Below, piece by piece: positions 49,472 through 61,092 of a stretch of DNA of 64,000 bases. Where the stretch lies: assembly GCF_000612585.1 (NCBI RefSeq), contig NZ_JFCA01000002.1, forward strand, positions 62,001-126,000, in the 5' to 3' direction. A program made the translations under genes and the position numbers. Within the stretch, counting starts at the first letter, position 1, and each line of letters starts with the position of its first letter. The notes under the pieces were generated by a model that saw only the letters and a program-made list of their open reading frames with translations, had not been told where the DNA came from and made no database searches. The stretch comes from Pseudomonas sp. CHM02 (GTDB lineage Bacteria > Pseudomonadota > Gammaproteobacteria > Pseudomonadales > Pseudomonadaceae).

Positions 49472-50194
49472 ATGCGTGTCGCAATACTGGATGACGAACC
49501 CGCGGAACTGCGCCGGGTGGAACAGACACTGCGACAAATCCCCAGCACCCCCGAACAGCCTTGGACCCTGCATTGCTTCGAACGCGGTGAAGACCTGCTA
49601 CGCCAACTGCGCCGGGAAACGTTCGACCTGTTGATACTCGACTGGCAATTGCCCGATATCACCGGTATCGCGCTGCTGCGCTGGACCCGTGAACACATGG
49701 AGTCCCCTCCTGCCGTCATCATGCTCACCAGCCGCGATGCCGAGAGCGATATCGTCACTGCGCTGAACAGTGGCGCAGACGATTACGTCAGCAAACCCTT
49801 TCGCCCTAATGAACTGATAGCTCGAGTCACGGCAGTCCTGCGTCGCCACGGTCTGCAGAAATCGGCCACCCACGAAGTGCAGAGCTTCAACGACCTGACC
49901 TTTGACGATGCTGAGTTGACCGTGACCCGTGCAGGTAAACCTATCAACCTCACCGAGCGTGAATACCGGCTGGCCAGTTGCTTGTTTGCCAACCTCGCGC
50001 GGCCGCTGTCGCGCGAATATCTGTACGAGCGGTTTTGGACCCATGAAGAAATGGTGTCGTCACGACCGCTTGATACGCATATCTACCGCCTGCGCAATAA
50101 GCTTGGGCTGACTGCGGACAGGGGCTGGCAGTTGCTGACGATCTACGGGTATGGGTATCGCCTGGAGAGTGTGGCGACTGTTTCTGAAGGCTGA
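49472..50194 (+). CDS. OmpR/PhoB-type response regulator
   Basis: The 240-residue protein has a receiver domain with Asp7/Asp8, phosphorylated Asp57 (LLILDWQLPD), Thr86 and Lys108 (SGADDYVSKPF), and a C-terminal winged-helix DNA-binding domain (about 140-235) with SRPLDTHIYRLRNKLGL. AAGAAAGGACC precedes the start. It is divergent from the FecR-domain and CHASE2 kinase genes and is their likely output partner. Confidence 0.92.
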   Translation: MRVAILDDEPAELRRVEQTLRQIPSTPEQPWTLHCFERGEDLLRQLRRETFDLLILDWQLPDITGIALLRWTREHMESPPAVIMLTSRDAESDIVTALNSGADDYVSKPFRPNELIARVTAVLRRHGLQKSATHEVQSFNDLTFDDAELTVTRAGKPINLTEREYRLASCLFANLARPLSREYLYERFWTHEEMVSSRPLDTHIYRLRNKLGLTADRGWQLLTIYGYGYRLESVATVSEG

Positions 50195-50203
50195 AAATGC
50201 AGA

Positions 50204-50219
50204 TGTTCCACGTGGAGCA
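50204..50219. other. parS site (one mismatch)
   Basis: TGTTCCACGTGGAGCA differs by one base from the Pseudomonas parS palindrome TGTTCCACGTGGAACA. It lies 10 bp after the response regulator stop, near the gyrB terminator. ParB binds such sites to direct chromosome segregation. Confidence 0.85.
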
Positions 50220-50246
50220 TTTTGTAGATCACTGGAAATTGCCCAA

Positions 50247-50279
50247 TAAAAAAGGCCAACGCTAAGCGTTGGCCTTTTG
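50247..50279. terminator. Terminator for gyrB (and weaker for the regulator gene)
   Basis: AAAAGGCCAACGC and GCGTTGGCCTTTT form a 13-bp stem with a 3-nt loop. On the minus strand it is followed by a T run, making a strong end for the dnaA-dnaN-recF-gyrB operon. Confidence 0.93.
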
Positions 50280-50299
50280 GGTTTGGCTGGTTACCTGAA

Positions 50300-53825
<3,526 letters not shown>

Positions 53826-53845
53826 CTAGCTTCTGCTGAGCATGA

Positions 53846-54949
53846 TTACAGGCGCATCGGCATGACAACATAAGCCGAGTCGTCGTTGTCGGATTCCTGC
53901 ACCAGGGCACTGCTGTTGGAGTCCGACAGAATCAGGCGAACCTGTTCGGTGGTCATCACACCCAGCACGTCCAACAGGTAGCTCACGTTGAAGCCGATCT
54001 CCAGCGAACCGCCGTTGTAGTCGACGCCGACTTCTTCTTCCGCTTCTTCCTGCTCCGGGTTGTTCGCCTGGATCTTCAATTGACCGTTGGCCAGTTGCAG
54101 ACGGATACCACGGTACTTTTCGTTGGACAGAATCGCGGTGCGGCTGAACGCTTCACGCAGCGCTTGGCGATCACCCAGTACCAGCTTGTCACCGCCTTTA
54201 GGCAGCACGCGCTCGTAATCCGGGAACTTACCGTCAACCAGTTTGGAGGTGAAGGTGAACTCGCCGGTGGTTGCACGAATGTGGTGCTGACCCAGGACGA
54301 TGCTGACGTTGCCTTCCGGCTCGGTGAGCAAGCGTGCCAGCTCAAGGATGCCTTTGCGTGGCACGATCACCTGGTGACGGTCTGGCTGGCCAATATCGGC
54401 GCGCATCGAGCACATCGCCAGACGGTGACCGTCGGTAGCCACGGCGCGGATGATGCCTTCCGACACCTCCAGCAGCATGCCGTTGAGGTAGTAACGTACG
54501 TCCTGCTGGGCCATGGCGAAGCTGGTGCGCTCGATCAAACGACGCAGCTTGCTCTGCTCCAGGCTGCAGGTCAGCGAGCCCGGGCCTTCTTCAACCGTCG
54601 GGAAATCATTCGCCGGCAAGGTGGACAAGGTGAAGCGGCTACGGCCGGCCTTGACGACCAGTTTCGCCTCATCGACCTTGATGTCGATCAGCGCGTCGTT
54701 CGGCAGGCTTTTGCAGATGTCCATCAGCTTGCGCGCCGGCACGGTGATCTCGCCAGGCTCGGCAGGCTCTTCCAGCTGTACACGGCCGACCAGTTCCACT
54801 TCCAGGTCGGTACCGGTCAGGGACAACTGCTGGCCTTCGACAACCAGCAATACGTTGGAGAGCACCGGCAAGGTCTGTCGGCGCTCGACGACGCCTGCGA
54901 CCAGTTGCAGGGGTTTCAACAGGGCTTCGCGTTGAATGGTGAAATGCAT
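53846..54949 (-). CDS. dnaN: DNA polymerase III beta sliding clamp
   Basis: The 367-residue clamp has three repeated domains (about 1-120, 125-245, 246-367) and the C-terminal MPMRL typical of the peptide-binding cleft. It starts MHFTIQREALLKPLQLVAGVV. It lies 38 bp after dnaA and 20 bp before recF in the origin operon. Confidence 0.98.
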   Translation of the reverse strand: MHFTIQREALLKPLQLVAGVVERRQTLPVLSNVLLVVEGQQLSLTGTDLEVELVGRVQLEEPAEPGEITVPARKLMDICKSLPNDALIDIKVDEAKLVVKAGRSRFTLSTLPANDFPTVEEGPGSLTCSLEQSKLRRLIERTSFAMAQQDVRYYLNGMLLEVSEGIIRAVATDGHRLAMCSMRADIGQPDRHQVIVPRKGILELARLLTEPEGNVSIVLGQHHIRATTGEFTFTSKLVDGKFPDYERVLPKGGDKLVLGDRQALREAFSRTAILSNEKYRGIRLQLANGQLKIQANNPEQEEAEEEVGVDYNGGSLEIGFNVSYLLDVLGVMTTEQVRLILSDSNSSALVQESDNDDSAYVVMPMRL

Positions 54950-54987
54950 GGTCTAGTCCCTTGCCTTATTAAGCTGCGCTGGTGTCA

Positions 54988-56508
54988 TCAAGTTGTCAGT
55001 GTACGCAGCAGGTTCTTGTAGTCCTCGCGAATATCCGCGTCGGATTCCTTAAGTTCATTGATCTTGCGGCACGCGTGCAAGACCGTGGTGTGGTCGCGTC
55101 CGCCAAACACATCACCGATTTCCGGCAGGCTGTGGTTAGTCAACTCCTTGGAGAGGGCCATGGCCACCTGACGAGGACGTGCCACAGAGCGCGAACGGCG
55201 CTTGGACAGCAGGTCGGAAATCTTGATCTTGTAGTACTCGGCCACGGTGCGCTGGATGTTATCCACACTCACCAGTTTGTCCTGCAGTGCCAGCAAGTCC
55301 TTCAGGGATTCACGAATCAGCTCGATGGTGATGTCGCGGCCCATGAAGTGAGAGTGTGCGATGACCCGCTTGAGCGCGCCTTCCAACTCACGCACGTTGG
55401 AGCGGATGCGTTGAGCGATGAAAAAAGCCGCATCGTGGGGCAAGTCGACCTTGGCCTGGTCGGCTTTTTTCATCAGGATCGCGACGCGGGTTTCCAGCTC
55501 CGGCGGCTCTACCGCAACGGTCAGGCCCCAGCCGAAGCGCGATTTCAGGCGTTCTTCCAGACCTTCGATTTCTTTCGGGTAACGGTCGCTGGTCAAGATG
55601 ACCTGTTGGCCACCTTCGAGCAGGGCGTTGAAGGTGTGGAAAAACTCTTCCTGGGAACGTTCTTTGCGGGCAAAGAATTGAATGTCATCGATCAGCAACG
55701 CGTCAACCGAGCGGTAGAACCGCTTGAACTCGTTGATTGCGTTGAGCTGCAAGGCCTTGACCATGTCAGCCACGAAGCGCTCCGAGTGCAGGTACACGAC
55801 CTTGGCATTCGGGTTCTTCTTTAATAGGTGGTTACCCACAGCGTGCATCAAGTGGGTCTTACCCAAGCCAACGCCACCATAAAGAAAGAGCGGGTTGTAA
55901 CCATGCTTGGGGTTATCGGCTACCTGCCAGGCGGCTGCACGAGCCAGCTGGTTGGATTTACCTTCGACGAAGTTCTCGAAGGTAAACGTACGGTTCAGGT
56001 AGCTGGTGTGCTTGAGCGCGCCTTCGACCTGCACGGTGCGCTGTTCGGCACGGACCGGGGCCTGCTGGGAGCTGGCGCCTGCCATCGGGTCGAAGCTGTC
56101 GCGGGATGGCTCTTCATTCTCTGGTGCATTTTTTTGCGCAGAGGATTTGGAGGGTGCCGCCGGTGCAGGCGCCGGTGTGCTGGCAGCCGGTGCTGCCGCG
56201 GCCTGGGCTTGCGACGCAGCAGCAGCCAATGGCGCGTTCGGCGCTGCGCGAGGCGCGGAGCTACGCTTGCTGCCTATCAATAAGGAGAGCACGGGCGCGA
56301 GGCCGTTGCCATGTTCGTCGAGCAATTCGAGAACGCGGCTCAGGTACTTCTCGTTGACCCAGTCGAGAACAAAACGATTGGGTGCGTAGACACGCAACTC
56401 GTCGCCTTCGGCTTCGACCTGTAGCGGACGGATCCAGGTGTTGAATTGCTGGGCAGGCAGCTCATCGCGCAAAAGCTCCACGCACTGCTGCCAAAGTTCC
56501 ACTGACAC
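54988..56508 (-). CDS. dnaA: Chromosomal replication initiator DnaA
   Basis: The 506-residue initiator has domain I (about 1-85), a Pro/Ala-rich linker (about 90-150), the AAA+ domain with Walker [10 protein letters not shown] and Walker [11 protein letters not shown], and the C-terminal domain IV with [15 protein letters not shown] that contacts the DnaA box. It starts 62 nt inside the end of the oriC region, so autoregulation through nearby DnaA boxes is likely. Confidence 0.98.
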   Translation of the reverse strand: MSVELWQQCVELLRDELPAQQFNTWIRPLQVEAEGDELRVYAPNRFVLDWVNEKYLSRVLELLDEHGNGLAPVLSLLIGSKRSSAPRAAPNAPLAAAASQAQAAAAPAASTPAPAPAAPSKSSAQKNAPENEEPSRDSFDPMAGASSQQAPVRAEQRTVQVEGALKHTSYLNRTFTFENFVEGKSNQLARAAAWQVADNPKHGYNPLFLYGGVGLGKTHLMHAVGNHLLKKNPNAKVVYLHSERFVADMVKALQLNAINEFKRFYRSVDALLIDDIQFFARKERSQEEFFHTFNALLEGGQQVILTSDRYPKEIEGLEERLKSRFGWGLTVAVEPPELETRVAILMKKADQAKVDLPHDAAFFIAQRIRSNVRELEGALKRVIAHSHFMGRDITIELIRESLKDLLALQDKLVSVDNIQRTVAEYYKIKISDLLSKRRSRSVARPRQVAMALSKELTNHSLPEIGDVFGGRDHTTVLHACRKINELKESDADIREDYKNLLRTLTT

Positions 56509-57093
56509 GGATATCCCCTAAGTTGAAAGCCGGTGAGGCAAAAACAGCCGCCATTGTAGCGGCGAGCCGCCCACTTATCCACATGTAGGTTGATCACAGC
56601 CCAGCCAAAATCAACGTCTTAAGCGTAAAAAAGTCGACCAGCGGTCTGTGCATAAGCTCTGTGGATAAACCTGCCTGAGGTCGTTGTACAAGTGGGGGCG
56701 AAAGTCTGTGGGTAACCAGCCTGTGGATAACAAGCCATTCCACACACAGCTTATCCGACAGCGCAGCACAGGCAGAGCACTGTTTCTCCCCCGTGTTGTC
56801 ATTCTCTGTACATCACGTGGAATATGGCCTCAAGGTAGTTATCCACAGATGAATGCCTACCTAGCTTTTATAAGCTTTACAGAAAAGCTTTAAATAACTT
56901 CCTTCTTTATTTTTATATTTATCCCATGACGTGTGGAAGCCAAGCGAACAGAAAAGGCCGGATTGCCTGTGGAGATCTAATTAAAGGAAAAGCTGGTTGG
57001 AAATTGACCTAGAGGCTTGCTTTCACTAGAATCGCCGGTCTCTTAAAACGGGGGCCATTCCGGCCCGTTGTGGACGAACCAGGTAACAACGCC
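56509..57093. other. Chromosomal origin oriC (dnaA-rpmH intergenic region)
   Basis: This 585-bp gap between divergent dnaA and rpmH holds perfect DnaA boxes TTATCCACA at 56575-56583 and 56839-56847 on the plus strand, and at 56660-56668 and 56722-56730 on the minus strand. One-mismatch boxes lie at 56647-56655 and 56707-56715, and a weaker one at 56751-56759. An AT-rich stretch at about 56862-56931 is the probable unwinding element, next to the box at 56839. The right end carries the rpmH promoter. Confidence 0.93.
57004..57032 (+). promoter_or_regulatory. Sigma-70 promoter for rpmH-rnpA
   Basis: TTGACC (57004-57009) and TAGAAT (57027-57032) are 17 bp apart, close to the consensus. The spacing and the position 60-90 bp before the rpmH start fit strong housekeeping expression. 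Confidence 0.8.
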
Positions 57094-57228
57094 ATGAAAC
57101 GTACTTTCCAACCAAGCACCATCAAACGCGCCCGCACCCACGGCTTCCGTGCTCGCATGGCTACCAAGAACGGCCGTGCTGTCCTGTCGCGTCGTCGCGC
57201 CAAAGGTCGTGCGCGCCTGGCAGTTTGA
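57094..57228 (+). CDS. rpmH: 50S ribosomal protein L34
   Basis: The 44-residue very basic protein begins [20 protein letters not shown] and ends [12 protein letters not shown], a full-length L34. It is the first gene of the rpmH-rnpA-yidD-yidC block and lies in the typical place beside oriC. AGGTAACAACGCC precedes the ATG. Confidence 0.97.
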   Translation: MKRTFQPSTIKRARTHGFRARMATKNGRAVLSRRRAKGRARLAV

Positions 57229-57241
57229 TAATCCGGTACTG

Positions 57242-57649
57242 GTGGTGAGTCAGGACTTCAGTCGGGAAAAGCGTCTGCTAACCCCCCGGCATTTCAAGGC
57301 AGTCTTTGACTCCCCCACCGGCAAGGTTCCGGGGAAAAATCTCCTGCTCCTTGCGCGTAACAACGATCTGGATCACCCCCGACTCGGGTTGGTGATCGGC
57401 AAGAAGAGCGTAAAGCTCTCCGTTGAGCGCAATCGCCTCAAGCGTCTGATGCGCGAATCGTTTCGCCTCCACCAGGACACTCTGGTTGGTTGGGATATTG
57501 TTATCGTCGCGCGCAAAGGCTTGGGGGATGTAGAAAACCCCGAATTGATTCAGCATTTCGGCAAGCTCTGGAAACGTTTGGCGCGTACCAACAAGCCAGC
57601 ACCAGCAGTCAGCACCGAAACTGTAGGGGTAGACAGCCTTGATGCGTAA
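57242..57649 (+). CDS. rnpA: Ribonuclease P protein component
   Basis: The 135-residue basic protein supports the RNase P ribozyme in 5' tRNA processing. The RNR motif is in [16 protein letters not shown] place the start at GTG 57242 ([12 protein letters not shown]), 13 bp after rpmH; GTG at 57245 is possible. The frame reaches back into rpmH, which is a shadow. Its stop overlaps the yidD start region by 8 bp. Confidence 0.94.
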   Translation: MVSQDFSREKRLLTPRHFKAVFDSPTGKVPGKNLLLLARNNDLDHPRLGLVIGKKSVKLSVERNRLKRLMRESFRLHQDTLVGWDIVIVARKGLGDVENPELIQHFGKLWKRLARTNKPAPAVSTETVGVDSLDA

Positions 57650-57887
57650 ACTGGCCCTCGTTCCGATCCAGTTTTATCGCTATGCCATTAGTCCTCTGAT
57701 GGCCAACCACTGTCGTTTCTACCCCAGTTGTTCCTGCTACGCGTTAGAGGCCATAGAAAACCATGGTCTTCTGCGCGGTGGCTGGCTGACCTTTCGTCGT
57801 TTAGGTCGCTGTCATCCGTGGAATCCCGGTGGTTATGACCCGGTTCCACCTATCCCTACCTCCCGTTCTTCTTCGATGGCCGAGTAA
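57642..57887 (+). CDS. yidD: Membrane protein insertion efficiency factor YidD
   Basis: The 81-residue protein has the YidD pattern [26 protein letters not shown] shortened to its core and [15 protein letters not shown]. It is a small inner-membrane-associated protein that helps YidC and Sec insertion. It overlaps rnpA and lies 2 bp before yidC. Confidence 0.94.
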   Translation: MRKLALVPIQFYRYAISPLMANHCRFYPSCSCYALEAIENHGLLRGGWLTFRRLGRCHPWNPGGYDPVPPIPTSRSSSMAE

Positions 57888-57889
57888 TC

Positions 57890-59572
57890 ATGGATATTAA
57901 ACGCACGATCCTGATCGTCGCCCTGGCAATCGTGTCCTACGTCATGGTTCTTAAGTGGAACCAGGACTACGGCCAGGCTGCCCTGCCGACTCAGAATGTT
58001 GCTACCAACCAGGCTGCGCCGGCTATTCCGGACACCCCGCTGGGTAACAATGCGTCCGCGAGTGCCGATGTTCCCAGCGCGAATGGCGAGACAAGCGCCC
58101 CTCTAGAAACGCCAGTGGTCACCAATAAAGACCTCATCCACGTAAAAACGGATGTGCTCGACTTGGCTATCGACCCACAGGGTGGTGATATCGCGCAGTT
58201 GAAACTGCCGCTGTATCCACGTCGCCAGGACCATCCGGATGTTCCGTTCCAACTGTTCGATAACGGTGGTGAACGTACTTATCTGGCGCAAAGCGGCCTG
58301 ACCGGCACCAACGGTCCGGATGCACGTGCTACCGGTCGTCCGGTTTATTCGACCGAGCAAAAGACTTATCAACTGGCTGATGGCCAGAACCAGTTGAACG
58401 TCGACCTGAAATTCAGCCTCGACGGCGTCAACTACATCAAGCGTTTCAGCTTCACCCGTGGTTTGTACGACTTGAAGGTCACTTACCTGATCGACAACGA
58501 AAGCGACAAACCGTGGAGCGGCAACCTGTTTGCCCAGCTCAAGCGTGACGCCAGCTCCGATCCTTCTTCCAGCACTGCCACCGGCACCGCGACTTACCTG
58601 GGTGCTGCCCTGTGGACAAGTAACGAGCCGTACAAAAAAGTGTCGATGAAAGACATCGACAAGGGCTCGCTGAAAGAGACCGTCCAAGGTGGTTGGGTAG
58701 CCTGGCTGCAACACTACTTCGTGACCGCCTGGATCCCGAACAAAGGTGAAGCGAACCTGGTTCAGACCCGCAAGGACAGCCAGGGCAACTACATCATCGG
58801 TTTTACTGGCCCGGCGTTGACCGTCGCTCCAGGTGCCAAGGCTGAAACCAGCGCGACCCTGTACGCCGGTCCGAAAAGCCAGGCCGTACTGAAAGAGTTG
58901 TCCCCAGGTCTTGAGCTGACTGTGGATTACGGCTTCCTGTGGTTCATCGCCCAGCCGATTTTCTGGTTGCTGCAACATATCCACAGCATTGTGGGTAACT
59001 GGGGCTTCTCGATCATCTTCCTGACCATGCTGATCAAGGGGATCTTCTTCCCACTGTCGGCAGCCAGCTACAAGTCGATGGCGCGCATGCGTGCCGTAGC
59101 CCCGAAACTGGCGGCGCTGAAAGAACAACATGGCGATGACCGGCAGAAGATGTCGCAGGCCATGATGGAGCTGTACAAGAAAGAGAAGATCAACCCGCTG
59201 GGTGGATGCTTGCCGATTCTGGTGCAGATGCCAGTGTTCCTCTCGCTGTACTGGGTACTCCTGGAAAGCGTGGAAATGCGCCAGGCGCCGTTCATGCTGT
59301 GGATAACCGACCTGTCGATCAAAGACCCGTTCTTTATCCTGCCGATCATCATGGGCGCGACCATGTTCATCCAGCAGCGCTTGAACCCGACTCCTCCGGA
59401 TCCGATGCAGGCCAAGGTGATGAAAATGATGCCAATCATCTTCACCTTCTTCTTCCTGTGGTTCCCAGCTGGTCTGGTGCTGTACTGGGTGGTCAACAAC
59501 GTGTTGTCGATCTCTCAACAGTGGTACATCACACGTAAAATCGAAGCGGCTACCGCAAAAGCCGCGTCGTAA
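57890..59572 (+). CDS. yidC: Membrane protein insertase YidC
   Basis: The 560-residue insertase has an N-terminal helix (about 7-22), a large periplasmic domain (about 40-340) and five C-terminal helices with the hydrophilic groove region. Landmarks are WFIAQPIFWLLQHIHSIVGNWG, LAALKEQHGDDRQKMSQAMM and NPLGGCLPILVQMPVF. It inserts proteins alone or with SecYEG. Confidence 0.97.
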   Translation: MDIKRTILIVALAIVSYVMVLKWNQDYGQAALPTQNVATNQAAPAIPDTPLGNNASASADVPSANGETSAPLETPVVTNKDLIHVKTDVLDLAIDPQGGDIAQLKLPLYPRRQDHPDVPFQLFDNGGERTYLAQSGLTGTNGPDARATGRPVYSTEQKTYQLADGQNQLNVDLKFSLDGVNYIKRFSFTRGLYDLKVTYLIDNESDKPWSGNLFAQLKRDASSDPSSSTATGTATYLGAALWTSNEPYKKVSMKDIDKGSLKETVQGGWVAWLQHYFVTAWIPNKGEANLVQTRKDSQGNYIIGFTGPALTVAPGAKAETSATLYAGPKSQAVLKELSPGLELTVDYGFLWFIAQPIFWLLQHIHSIVGNWGFSIIFLTMLIKGIFFPLSAASYKSMARMRAVAPKLAALKEQHGDDRQKMSQAMMELYKKEKINPLGGCLPILVQMPVFLSLYWVLLESVEMRQAPFMLWITDLSIKDPFFILPIIMGATMFIQQRLNPTPPDPMQAKVMKMMPIIFTFFFLWFPAGLVLYWVVNNVLSISQQWYITRKIEAATAKAAS

Positions 59573-59594
59573 TTTACTCTGTGGATAACCACTC

Positions 59595-59620
59595 AAGACG
59601 CCCCCTAGTGGGGCGTTTTG
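59595..59620 (+). terminator. Rho-independent terminator after yidC
   Basis: ACGCCCC and GGGGCGT pair around a 5-nt loop, followed by TTTT. It lies between yidC and mnmE, so mnmE has its own promoter or depends on read-through. A perfect DnaA box (59580-59588) is just upstream. Confidence 0.88.
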
Positions 59621-59651
59621 CTTTCCGTCACTTTTGTTCTGGAATCTGCTG

Positions 59652-61022
59652 ATGAGCGCTCCTCGTGAAACCATCGCTGCTGTCGCTACCGCTCAGGGTC
59701 GCGGCGGTGTCGGTATCGTTAGAATTTCCGGGCCGCTCGCAAGCGTTGCTGCCAAGGCCATCAGCGGCCGTGAATTGAAGCCGCGTCACGCCCATTACGG
59801 CCCGTTCCTGGATGCAGACGAAACTGTGCTGGACGAAGGTTTGTCCCTCTACTTTCCCGGGCCCAATTCATTCACCGGTGAAGATGTCCTGGAATTGCAG
59901 GGCCACGGCGGTCCGGTCGTGCTGGATATGTTGCTGCAGCGTTGCTTGCAACTGGGCTGCCGCTTGGCCAGACCGGGGGAATTCAGCGAGCGGGCTTTTC
60001 TCAATGACAAGCTCGACCTGGCCCAGGCTGAAGCCATCGCTGACTTGATCGAGGCCAGTTCTGCACAGGCTGCACGCAATGCCCTGCGCTCGCTGCAGGG
60101 CGCGTTTTCCCTGCGTGTGCATAACTTGACCGAACAACTGATCAGCCTGCGCATTTACGTCGAGGCGGCGATTGATTTTCCCGAGGAAGAAATCGACTTT
60201 CTCGCCGATGGCCATGTATTGGCGATGCTGGACAAGGTCCGCGATGAGTTATCCACAGTCCTGCGCGAAGCCGGGCAGGGTGCGCTGCTGCGTGATGGCA
60301 TGACGGTAGTGATCGCTGGGCGGCCCAATGCGGGCAAATCCAGCCTGCTCAATGCGCTGGCGGGCCGTGAAGCGGCCATTGTCACGGAGATCGCCGGCAC
60401 GACCCGGGATATCCTGCGCGAACATATCCACATCGACGGCATGCCGCTGCACGTCGTCGACACAGCCGGTTTGCGCGATACCGATGACCAGGTGGAAAAG
60501 ATCGGCGTGGAACGCGCGCTCAAAGCCATCGGCGAAGCGGACCGGGTACTGCTGGTGGTGGACGCCACGGCGCCGGAGGCTGTGGATCCTTTTGCGTTGT
60601 GGCCGGAATTCCTCGAGCAACGGCCGGACCCGGCCAAAGTCACCTTGATTCGCAACAAAGCCGACTTGACGGGTGAGGCTATTGCGATGGAAACCAGCGC
60701 TGATGGCCACGTCACCATCAGCCTGAGCGCGAAGGCAGCGGGTGAGGGCCTGGAATTGCTGCGCGAGCACCTCAAGGCCTGCATGGGCTACGAGCAGACC
60801 TCGGAAAGCAGCTTCAGTGCGCGCCGCAGGCACCTGGAGGCGTTGCGCCATGCAAGCGCGGCATTGGAGCATGGTCGGGCACAGCTGACCTTGGCGGGGG
60901 CAGGGGAGCTGCTGGCTGAAGACCTGCGCCAAGCGCAGCAGCTGTTGGGAGAAATCACTGGCGCATTCAGCTCCGATGACCTGTTGGGACGGATCTTCTC
61001 CAGCTTCTGCATCGGTAAATAA
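59652..61022 (+). CDS. mnmE: tRNA uridine-5-carboxymethylaminomethyl(34) synthesis GTPase MnmE
   Basis: The 456-residue GTPase works with MnmG to modify U34 of tRNAs. It has the N-terminal folate-binding domain, the central G domain with [18 protein letters not shown] and NKADL, and the C-terminal FCIGK with catalytic Cys. The start at 59652 ([13 protein letters not shown]) is the family start. A DnaA box lies inside (60249-60257). Confidence 0.97.
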   Translation: MSAPRETIAAVATAQGRGGVGIVRISGPLASVAAKAISGRELKPRHAHYGPFLDADETVLDEGLSLYFPGPNSFTGEDVLELQGHGGPVVLDMLLQRCLQLGCRLARPGEFSERAFLNDKLDLAQAEAIADLIEASSAQAARNALRSLQGAFSLRVHNLTEQLISLRIYVEAAIDFPEEEIDFLADGHVLAMLDKVRDELSTVLREAGQGALLRDGMTVVIAGRPNAGKSSLLNALAGREAAIVTEIAGTTRDILREHIHIDGMPLHVVDTAGLRDTDDQVEKIGVERALKAIGEADRVLLVVDATAPEAVDPFALWPEFLEQRPDPAKVTLIRNKADLTGEAIAMETSADGHVTISLSAKAAGEGLELLREHLKACMGYEQTSESSFSARRRHLEALRHASAALEHGRAQLTLAGAGELLAEDLRQAQQLLGEITGAFSSDDLLGRIFSSFCIGK

Positions 61023-61056
61023 CCAAGTTATCCACACCCCCTGGAGGTACTGGTTT

Positions 61057-61083
61057 GCCTGAAGAACGCCGGGTTCTTCAGGC
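61057..61083. terminator. Hairpin between mnmE and the TonB-dependent receptor gene
   Basis: GCCTGAAGAAC and GTTCTTCAGGC form a perfect 11-bp stem with a 5-nt loop between convergent genes. No clear T tract follows, so termination is probable but not certain. Confidence 0.7.
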
Positions 61084-61092
61084 CTTCACCCA

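Noticed and set aside
56812..56827. CATCACGTGGAATA in oriC resembling parS
   Set aside because: About five mismatches to the consensus; only the CACGTGGAA core matches.
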